From assembly GCA_964628285.1 (NCBI GenBank), contig CAZVNP010000057.1, forward strand, positions 1 through 18,984: a stretch of 18,984 nucleotides of DNA, in the 5' to 3' direction. Below are positions 6,892-13,691 of this stretch, piece by piece (the first letter of the stretch is position 1; each line of letters opens with the position of its first letter). A model generated the notes under the pieces. That model made no database searches. It saw only the letters and a list, made by a program, of their open reading frames with translations, and was not told the DNA's origin. This DNA comes from JAPLDP01 sp964628285 (GTDB lineage Bacteria > Bacteroidota > Bacteroidia > Bacteroidales > JAGONC01). Both the position numbers and the translations under genes were made by a program.

Positions 6892-8058
6892 ATGGAAAAA
6901 TCGGTTACTTACTCGATTGCGGGAAGTGTCGGGAAATCGTTGCTGCTGGCGCTGCCCATGTTTCTGCTGATCTTTATCTTCATCAGCGGGGGCAAGCCTG
7001 ATTTCAGCAGCACCGGTAATCTGATCGCCTTCGTGATCACCTTTCTTTTTTTCAGCTATTTATTTTTCATGATCCTTTTCACCGGAAAAACGGACCGTTA
7101 CCGTGCCACCGGATTTATTGTGCTGGCACTTTTTTTCGCCCTGGTGTTCATTGTGAACATGATCAAGGCACGCGGTTCGATGACTTTTTCTCAGGAAAAT
7201 TTTCTGGCGTGCGACATCCCCTTCTGTCACATCGTCACCACGATGATCCTCATTCCCATTGTCTTCACTAAAAGCATCATTTTCCCGGGTAACATCATTG
7301 AGGGATTTGCTTCGATCTCGACCATGCTGGTGATTGTCATCGGCGTGAGTCTGGCTCTGGGCAGGGGGTTTTGCAGCTGGGGGTGCTTTTACGGCGGATG
7401 GGATGAAGGAACTTCTCGTATCCTGCACAAACCGGTGATAAAGAAAGTCAATCCCATGTTCCGATGGATGCCTTTCGCCGTCCTGCTGCTGGTGGCCCTG
7501 ACGGCTGCCATCACCCTGGTGCCGACATACTGCGACTGGCTCTGCCCTTTCAAAACGGTCACCGAATATGAGCAGGTCACCTCGACGTCCTCACTGATGA
7601 AAGCCATCGTCTTCGCATCATTGTTTGCCGGCTTGGTACTGCTGCTTCCTTTATTGACAAAGAAGAGGATCCAGTGCGCAACCTTTTGCCCCTTTGGGGC
7701 ACTAAGTTCGCTGACCAACAAGATCAACGTGTTCGATGTACGCATCGACAGGGAGAAATGCAATGACTGCAAAAAATGCATAACAGTTTGTCCGACACTG
7801 TCAATCAATGAAAAAGAGATTGAGAACGGACATTCTTCGATGACGTGCACTAAATGCGGCAAATGCATTGATGCCTGTGCACACCAGGCCATTCATTTTC
7901 ATATCAAAGGCACTCCGCCGGATAAGCGCCTGACCCTGGCCCGCACCCTGTTCCTTTTTCCGTCATTCCTCCTTCTGGTGATCTTCACGGGCGGGACAAT
8001 GGAATATGGCATTACGCTGATCATTAAACTTATTACAACAGGTAGTCTCATCAAATAG
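6892..8058 (+). CDS. NapH/NosR/CcoG-like membrane-bound 4Fe-4S protein
   Basis: A 388-residue polytopic inner-membrane ferredoxin. Four helices occupy about 12-125, another follows at about 136-157, and the frame continues with helices near 190-210, 230-250 and 345-365. It has three CxxxC elements of the membrane-ferredoxin type: CSWGC (161-165), CDWLCP (214-219) and CATFCP (262-267). Two classical 4Fe-4S binding sites follow: C290, C293, C296, C300 and C319, C322, C325, C329. NapH, NosR and CcoG proteins use this layout to pass electrons from quinol or cytoplasm toward periplasmic or membrane partners. The first motif lacks the usual proline after the second cysteine. It lies between the DsbD-like gene (9-base gap) and a small exported protein (8-base gap). 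The electron partner is unknown. Confidence 0.88.
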   Translation: MEKSVTYSIAGSVGKSLLLALPMFLLIFIFISGGKPDFSSTGNLIAFVITFLFFSYLFFMILFTGKTDRYRATGFIVLALFFALVFIVNMIKARGSMTFSQENFLACDIPFCHIVTTMILIPIVFTKSIIFPGNIIEGFASISTMLVIVIGVSLALGRGFCSWGCFYGGWDEGTSRILHKPVIKKVNPMFRWMPFAVLLLVALTAAITLVPTYCDWLCPFKTVTEYEQVTSTSSLMKAIVFASLFAGLVLLLPLLTKKRIQCATFCPFGALSSLTNKINVFDVRIDREKCNDCKKCITVCPTLSINEKEIENGHSSMTCTKCGKCIDACAHQAIHFHIKGTPPDKRLTLARTLFLFPSFLLLVIFTGGTMEYGITLIIKLITTGSLIK

Positions 8059-8066
8059 AATGTACC

Positions 8067-8528
8067 ATGAAAAAACTGATGATTGTCCCTGCATACCTCT
8101 GGGCCGCCATCTGCGTGCTGCTCATCCCTGTCAGCTTTATCGGTAACGACGGGCTGGCGAGACAGCTGGCCCGGTTGCCTTTCATGAAAATAAACCCTGT
8201 TTACAGCGGCGGTGAGCTGCAACGAACCATAGAAAAGGACGGGCTGATCATAGCGGTCAACAACCCCGTTTTTGAAGCTCTGATCGGTGAAAGCCGGCGC
8301 GGATTTGTGCAGGTCAGGTTCACAGGACGGCCACAATTACCTGCTGCCATTGAAGAAACTATTGACTACAACGGTGACGGTACCCCTGACTTCCATGTTA
8401 ACATCAACACCGTTAGCGGAGTGACCACTCTGGATCCGCTCAGTAAAGATGTGCTGTCGCTGAATGCTTCTTCAAGGGTCGGTGAAGACTGGGTTATACG
8501 AGTCAATTTGCACAATCCGCGAAAATAA
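8067..8528 (+). CDS. Small membrane-anchored extracytoplasmic protein, unknown family
   Basis: I do not recognise the family. The 153 residues begin with a basic start (MKK) and a hydrophobic segment (about 5-26) that is either an uncleaved anchor or a signal peptide. The rest is soluble and presumably faces the periplasm. Near residue 110 the sequence DYNGDGTPDF matches a DxNxDGxxD calcium-binding loop as in dockerin and EF-hand-like domains. The single-anchor, extracytoplasmic-domain layout and the position after a membrane ferredoxin recall FixH/CcoH of cbb3 oxidase clusters, but there is no sequence similarity I can point to. It starts eight bases after the ferredoxin stop and is followed 58 bases later by the phosphoesterase lipoprotein gene, so it is translated as part of the operon. 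Confidence 0.8.
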   Translation: MKKLMIVPAYLWAAICVLLIPVSFIGNDGLARQLARLPFMKINPVYSGGELQRTIEKDGLIIAVNNPVFEALIGESRRGFVQVRFTGRPQLPAAIEETIDYNGDGTPDFHVNINTVSGVTTLDPLSKDVLSLNASSRVGEDWVIRVNLHNPRK

Positions 8529-8586
8529 AACGGCAGGCCGGTGCAGGTCTGTCAGACAAGCACAATGAACCTTAAAGACAGTCGCC

Positions 8587-11355
8587 ATGAAACCCCATCA
8601 CCTTTTACTTTTCCTTCTCCTTGCCGCCATCCTTATAACTTCCTGCAGGCAACGGCAGGAGAAGCTCACCGTCCTCTCGGCGCCTGCCGGATTAAGGTAC
8701 ACGGGAATCAACAGGGACGGCAGCACCGTCATCCCTAATGGCCGGCTGATAACCCCTTTCGGGCGGTCTGTGGAGGTGGCTCCGCATCCTTACGGGCTGG
8801 CCGTAAGCCATGATGGCAGCACAGCCGTGACAGCCAACTCAGGGGTGTCACCATTGTCCATTTCGATCATTCATGATCTCAGCGGCGCTCATCCTGTTGT
8901 CATGCAGGTTCCTCCCGGTTATTTTACCGACAGGGGCATCCTGGCCTCGGTGTTCATGGGCCTCGCCATATCCCCTGACGATAAGGTCGTGTATGTGGCC
9001 GGTGGCCAGGAGAACAAAATATACATCTTCGATCTCACCACCGGTTTGAAAACCGATTCGGTCGACTGCTCCCTCTCTGTGGACGGGACACATTACCCCG
9101 ACGGATATATCGGCGACATGGTGCTGAGCAGAGACGGGCGCTATCTGTTTGCCGTTGACCAGATGCTGTTCCGCATGGTCATCATCGACACCGAGGAGAA
9201 GGTCGTGATCGCCTCCGCCGGTGTGGGGCGTTATCCTTTCGGCATCACCCTGTCGCCCGATGAAAAGAAGGTGTACGTGGCCAATGTCGGTATGTTTGAA
9301 TATAAAAAAATCGATGACATCGAAGCCGGCAACGATTACGACAAGGCTCTGCTTTTTCCTCCTTTTGCCTTCGGCTCCCGGGAGATGCGTGAGGGGACCA
9401 TGATCGATTCATTACACATCCCCGGGCTGGGTGATCCCAATGTACCCGAATCCTTTTCGGTATGGGCCATTTCTGTGAAAGACCCGTTGCATCCTGAGGT
9501 GGTATCCAAAATCAAAACGGGAACCCTTGTCGGTGAGCCGGTCGAAGGCATCCCTGCGGTAGGCGGCTCGAGCCCTAATTCACTCGTGGCCACCTCACAT
9601 TATGTCTTTGCCAGCAATGGCAACAACGACAACGTATCGGTCATTGATATCATGGGCGATAGCATCGTCAAAGAGATCTACCTCAGGCCTCATCCCGCCG
9701 TGAAGCATTTCAGGGGCGTCATCCCCTTCGGCTTGGCCGTGTCGCCCGATGAACACACACTCTATGTGGCTGAAGCAGGCATCAATGCCATTGCGGTCAT
9801 CGATATTACGACACTCGAAGTGAAGGGTCATATCCCTGCGGGGTGGTTCCCGGCAAAGCTTAATGTGACCGGCGACGGTAAAAAACTGATCGTATCCAAT
9901 GCCAAGGGTTATGGCAGCGGCCCTAACGGTGGGAAAGACTACCACGGCGGCGCCAATGTCACCTATATCGGATACTGCATGAAAGGCACGGTGACGGTGA
10001 TGGATATCCCTGATGATCGCAACCTGGCTGCCCTCACCGAACAGGTCGTCAACAACAATTTCAATATCCGCGGTGCTCACAGAATGGTACGGGACCGCGA
10101 AGACAATCCTGTCCCTCTCTATGGTGGCGAAAAAGTCTCCCCCATCAAGCACCTGGTCTTCATCTCCAAGGAAAACAGGACCTACGACGAAGTTTTCGGA
10201 CAACTCAAAAAAGGCAACGGTGATCCCATGCTGGCGCGTTACGGGCGCGATGTCACCTTCTCCAATAAAGAGCATACCGTCGCCGTCGACCATGCGACGG
10301 TCATGGCCAATCACCTGGCGCTGGCGGCGCGTTTTGCCGTCGCCGACAACTTCTACGTCGATTCGGATGTCTCTGCCGACGGTCACCGCTGGCTGTCGAA
10401 CACCTATCCTAATGAATGGGTCGAGACCTCGGCGCCGGCGAGTTACGGAGGCAACAGGACCTACCGGCCTGTGTCACAGGCGCCCGGCAGCCTCGGCATG
10501 ACCGACGCCGCCGGCGCCATCTATCCCGAAGATTACAACGAAGCCGGCTCCATGTGGGATCATATGGACCGTCATGGCCTCGACTTTTTCAACTTCGGTT
10601 TCGGCATGATGTTCGATCCGGCTTTCTACAAGGAAGCTTTTAAATACACCGGTATACGCTATTTCGTCAATTTCCCCCTGCCGGCACCTCTTTACAGCCA
10701 CACCTCCAAGACCTACCCGACATTCAACATGGCCATCCCCGACCAGTTCCGTGTGAGCCAGTTCATTGCAGAATTTAACGAAAAATGGATGGGTGAAGGC
10801 AAAACACTGCCACAGATGCTGACCATCATCCTACCCAATGATCATGGTGCAGGAGAAAGACCTGAGGCAGGATACCCGTTCATGGAGAGTTACATGGTCG
10901 ACAATGACCTGGCTGTGGGACGTATCGTTGAGTTTCTGTCACATACACCTTACTGGAAAGAGATGGCGATTATCATCACGGAGGATGACGCCCAGAACGG
11001 CGTGGATCATGTGGATGCCCACCGCAGCCTGCTCATGGTGGTGTCGCCCTGGGCCCGGAAAAATTATGTCGGCAAGTTTCATTACAGCTTCGGCAGCATC
11101 TTTAAAACCTTCTGGAACATCCTGGGCATACCCTATCTGAATCAATATGATGCCGCTGCCACCGATCTGTCGGATATGTTCACCGGCACTCCAGATTATA
11201 CACCATATGAAGCTTTACCGCCCGACCTCAGGATTTTCGATCCTCAGAAAGCCCTCACACCTTTTGATGAGAAATTTGATTGGAACGCATTAAAAGACTC
11301 ACCCGATTTAGATAATCCTAAGGATATGATCGAAGATCAAAAAAATAATGAATAA
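8587..11355 (+). CDS. YncE-type beta-propeller/phosphoesterase fusion lipoprotein
   Basis: A 922-residue exported lipoprotein: the signal peptide ends in LITSC, with C20 as the lipidation site. Residues about 45-480 form a YncE/YVTN-type beta-propeller, with blades marked by repeats such as FGITLSPDEKKVYVAN (from 218) and FGLAVSPDEHTLYVAE (from 381). Residues about 515-880 are a phosphoesterase domain of the phospholipase C/acid phosphatase AcpA type. Metal-ligand candidates are E529 and N530 in ENRTYD, D752-H753 in DHGAG and the EDDAQNGVDHVDAH stretch from E799. S596 in VSADGH is a possible nucleophile. Propeller-phosphoesterase fusions of this length are known in Bacteroidota, but the substrate is unknown. 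It is the last gene of the operon, and its 3' end runs into an inverted-repeat element. Confidence 0.9.
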   Translation: MKPHHLLLFLLLAAILITSCRQRQEKLTVLSAPAGLRYTGINRDGSTVIPNGRLITPFGRSVEVAPHPYGLAVSHDGSTAVTANSGVSPLSISIIHDLSGAHPVVMQVPPGYFTDRGILASVFMGLAISPDDKVVYVAGGQENKIYIFDLTTGLKTDSVDCSLSVDGTHYPDGYIGDMVLSRDGRYLFAVDQMLFRMVIIDTEEKVVIASAGVGRYPFGITLSPDEKKVYVANVGMFEYKKIDDIEAGNDYDKALLFPPFAFGSREMREGTMIDSLHIPGLGDPNVPESFSVWAISVKDPLHPEVVSKIKTGTLVGEPVEGIPAVGGSSPNSLVATSHYVFASNGNNDNVSVIDIMGDSIVKEIYLRPHPAVKHFRGVIPFGLAVSPDEHTLYVAEAGINAIAVIDITTLEVKGHIPAGWFPAKLNVTGDGKKLIVSNAKGYGSGPNGGKDYHGGANVTYIGYCMKGTVTVMDIPDDRNLAALTEQVVNNNFNIRGAHRMVRDREDNPVPLYGGEKVSPIKHLVFISKENRTYDEVFGQLKKGNGDPMLARYGRDVTFSNKEHTVAVDHATVMANHLALAARFAVADNFYVDSDVSADGHRWLSNTYPNEWVETSAPASYGGNRTYRPVSQAPGSLGMTDAAGAIYPEDYNEAGSMWDHMDRHGLDFFNFGFGMMFDPAFYKEAFKYTGIRYFVNFPLPAPLYSHTSKTYPTFNMAIPDQFRVSQFIAEFNEKWMGEGKTLPQMLTIILPNDHGAGERPEAGYPFMESYMVDNDLAVGRIVEFLSHTPYWKEMAIIITEDDAQNGVDHVDAHRSLLMVVSPWARKNYVGKFHYSFGSIFKTFWNILGIPYLNQYDAAATDLSDMFTGTPDYTPYEALPPDLRIFDPQKALTPFDEKFDWNALKDSPDLDNPKDMIEDQKNNE

Positions 11356-11483
11356 CGAATATTGAACACAGAACGTGAATCATGAATTAAGAATAAGAAT
11401 GAGAACATGAATGAAGAACACTTCGACATTCTCATTCTTATTCACAGTTGGATATTCGTGTTCTGTGCCGGATATTCATTATT
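11344..11483. repeat. Long inverted-repeat element between convergent genes
   Basis: The left half consists of short gaat/gaac-type words (gaataa, gaacac, gaatca, gaatta) and the right half of their complements (attc, ttattc). Nested perfect arms are 11391-11405 with 11429-11443 (15 bases), 11367-11374 with 11460-11467 (8 bases, same register) and 11344-11354 with 11473-11483 (11 bases). Transcribed, it could fold into a hairpin of about 140 bases with a loop of 23. It starts inside the last codons of the phosphoesterase gene and ends ten bases before the stop of the convergent barrel gene. No transposase or target-site duplication is visible. A terminator or RNA-stabilising role is inferred. 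Confidence 0.8.
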
Positions 11484-11493
11484 CATCATTCAT

Positions 11494-12057
11494 TTAAAAT
11501 TTCCCGCTCAATCCCAAAGTAAAATAGCCAGGGCCGTATCCCAGTTCCCCAAAAACAGCCAGGTTATTTATGAAATAATACCTGCATCCGGCGAAAATGG
11601 AAAACAAACCGTATGAATAGTGAGTGGTATAATACTCGGGTACGGCAGCAAAATAAGAATATTTCCATGTTTCAAACCGCATGCCCAGTGCGACACCTCC
11701 ATAAAGGTCGACCTTGTCATTTTTTATGAAAAACGGGTGAATAGCGGCACGGGCAGCAATAAGAAAATCGTTCCACGACCAATGATCAGAATAATTGGGG
11801 GGCACCTGATAGTGAAAACCCGTATGTTTATATCCTGCAATACCACCGAGAGAAATGATACCGACATTGGAAATATCCCAAACACCTTTCTCAAGGCTTA
11901 AGGTAATAGCCGGAATGGAGGTCGTGGAATAGCCATAACCGTACCATCCGAAACCCAAACCCACATTACCTACCAGGCTTTGTTTCTGAAAAGCCTGAGC
12001 CTGCGCCAGCCCTAAAATAAACACCGATAAACTGAACGTAACCATTAACTTTTTCAT
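11494..12057 (-). CDS. Predicted outer-membrane beta-barrel protein
   Basis: A small exported protein of 187 residues. A signal peptide covers about residues 1-21 (MKKLMVTFSLSVF, then a cleavage region ending in AQA). The mature part alternates hydrophobic and polar residues, is rich in Gly, Tyr and Phe, and ends in Phe (LGLSGKF). These are hallmarks of an outer-membrane barrel of roughly eight strands, as in the porin-like small OMPs common in Bacteroidota. The frame also allows an ATG six bases earlier (12061-12063, MIMKKL); I prefer the MKKL start as the more typical signal peptide. It is convergent with the phosphoesterase gene and divergent from the MFS exporter, and appears to be a single-gene unit. 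Its ligand or role is unknown. Confidence 0.78.
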   Translation of the reverse strand: MKKLMVTFSLSVFILGLAQAQAFQKQSLVGNVGLGFGWYGYGYSTTSIPAITLSLEKGVWDISNVGIISLGGIAGYKHTGFHYQVPPNYSDHWSWNDFLIAARAAIHPFFIKNDKVDLYGGVALGMRFETWKYSYFAAVPEYYTTHYSYGLFSIFAGCRYYFINNLAVFGELGYGPGYFTLGLSGKF

Positions 12058-12238
12058 GATCATTTGAATTTATTATTCTTACTCGCAATAATAAACATGG
12101 TATATGATAATCTTTCCTTATAACATTACAAAACCAATGGCACGGGGAAAAGTTCAATTCATTCCTTGGTTTATAATTTAAACTGTTCCAAATCTCCGTA
12201 AACCATCAACAAAGTACCTGACAATCCCCATTTTCCCT

Positions 12239-12246
12239 TACATTTG
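12239..12246 (+). promoter_or_regulatory. Candidate -7 box (TACATTTG) for the MFS gene
   Basis: TACATTTG matches TAnnTTTG. Transcription would begin near 12253, about a dozen bases before the ATG at 12265. No TTTG is found at the expected -33 distance, so this is a half-match. It overlaps the TTG at 12244 that opens the reading frame, which argues against that TTG being the translation start. The rest of the 12064-12264 gap shows no further structure I can support. Confidence 0.45.
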
Positions 12247-12264
12247 CCATTAAACTCATCGTCG

Positions 12265-13650
12265 ATGCCAATGAATGAAAGTCTGGTCAGTAAGAGGGTG
12301 GCTTTGTTCATCACCTTTCTCTCCTCTTTCCTGACGCCTTTCATGGGGTCATCGGTTAACATTGCCTTACCTTCCATCGGAGCGGAATTATCGATGAGTG
12401 CGGTGAGGCTGAGTTGGATCACGACGTCGGCCGTGCTGGCGGCCGCCATTTTCCTGGTGCCTTTCGGCAAGATCGCCGACATTTACGGTCGCAAGAAGAT
12501 ATACACCTGGGGTGTCACCGTCTATGCCGTTTCGTCTTTGGCGGCGGCGCTGGCGCCATCGGCCTTGTTTCTGATCATCGCCAGGGCTTTCCAGGGTATA
12601 GGCGCATCGATGATCTTCGGCACGGGCGTGGCCATTCTCACGTCTGTTTTCAGACCGGGTGAAAGAGGCCGGGCCCTGGGCATAAACATGGCAGCCACGT
12701 ACCTGGGCTTGTCATCGGGACCTTTTATTGGGGGCGTGCTGACACAACACTTCGGCTGGCGTGCCGTATTTGTCGCCAGTTTTTTGATCGGTATCGCCAT
12801 TGTCCCCTTTATCTTCTGGAAACTGCGAACCGAATGGGCCGATGCCCGTGGGGAGCGCTTCGACCTGAAAGGCTCCCTTCTATATATGGCCGGCTTGCTG
12901 GGAATCATATACGGTTTCTCCCTGTTACCGGGATGGAGAGGTATCGTAATGCTCATCGCAGGTATTGCCCTGACGGTGGTATTCTTCAGAATGGAGGAGC
13001 GCATCATAAATCCGGTGCTGGCGTTGAGCCATTTCAGACGTAACACGGTCTTTCTTTTCTCCAACCTGGCGGCCTTCATTAATTACAGTGCTACCTATGC
13101 CGTGACCTTCCTGCTCAGTCTGTATCTTCAGTATATAAAAGGACTTGACCCTCAGGCTGCAGGTCTCGTCATGGTGACGCAACCCATCATCATGACTGTT
13201 TTCTCACCTCTTGCCGGCCGTTTATCGGACAGGGTTGAACCCCGTCTTGTCGCCTCTGCCGGCATGGCGGTAACAACTGCAGGACTAATTCCTTTCATCT
13301 TCCTTGCTCATCACACCCCGCTACTGGTCATCGTCCTTATCCTGGCTGTCATAGGAACCGGTTTCGCCCTGTTTTCATCACCCAACACCAATGCCATCAT
13401 GGGTTCGGTCGATTCCAGGCAATATGGCATCGCCTCCGCCTCCCTGGGCACCATGCGGCTGACAGGTCAGGCCATCAGCATGGGCATCGCCTTGCTGGTA
13501 TTTGCCGTATTCATCGGCAAGGTGTCCATCACACCCGGCACCTATCCTCTCTTTCTTAAAAGCGTTCATATGGCCTTTATCATCTTCGCTGTCCTGTGCA
13601 GTATGGGTGTGTTCGCGTCGCTGGCACGTGGGAAAAGAAGACCGGATTGA
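12265..13650 (+). CDS. DHA2-type MFS drug/proton antiporter (EmrB/QacA family)
   Basis: An inner-membrane major facilitator exporter of about 461 residues, of the 14-helix DHA2 type that expels drugs or other small hydrophobic compounds using the proton gradient. Visible family features are PFMGSSVNIALPSI in helix 1, GKIADIYGRKK (motif A, the loop between helices 2 and 3) and GLSSGPFIGGVLTQHFGWR (motif C, the antiporter signature in helix 5). A second motif-A-like loop, GRLSDR, follows in the C-terminal half. The frame opens at a TTG (12244) overlapping a promoter-like box; ATGs at 12265 and 12271 are better starts and the second cannot be excluded. It converges with an RND efflux operon, 41 bases away. 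The substrate cannot be predicted. Confidence 0.9.
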   Translation: MPMNESLVSKRVALFITFLSSFLTPFMGSSVNIALPSIGAELSMSAVRLSWITTSAVLAAAIFLVPFGKIADIYGRKKIYTWGVTVYAVSSLAAALAPSALFLIIARAFQGIGASMIFGTGVAILTSVFRPGERGRALGINMAATYLGLSSGPFIGGVLTQHFGWRAVFVASFLIGIAIVPFIFWKLRTEWADARGERFDLKGSLLYMAGLLGIIYGFSLLPGWRGIVMLIAGIALTVVFFRMEERIINPVLALSHFRRNTVFLFSNLAAFINYSATYAVTFLLSLYLQYIKGLDPQAAGLVMVTQPIIMTVFSPLAGRLSDRVEPRLVASAGMAVTTAGLIPFIFLAHHTPLLVIVLILAVIGTGFALFSSPNTNAIMGSVDSRQYGIASASLGTMRLTGQAISMGIALLVFAVFIGKVSITPGTYPLFLKSVHMAFIIFAVLCSMGVFASLARGKRRPD

Positions 13651-13691
13651 ACTGTGCCCCGTTGGTCATGAAAGCCTTCGTGGTTCGGTTT

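Noticed and set aside
9595..10386. 263-codon minus-strand open frame inside the phosphoesterase gene
   Set aside because: Shadow of a well-supported coding region; the sense frame carries the propeller repeats and active-site motifs.
11344..11483. Inverted repeat considered as an insertion-sequence remnant or MITE
   Set aside because: No transposase fragment and no target-site duplication could be seen; kept as a repeat of unknown function.
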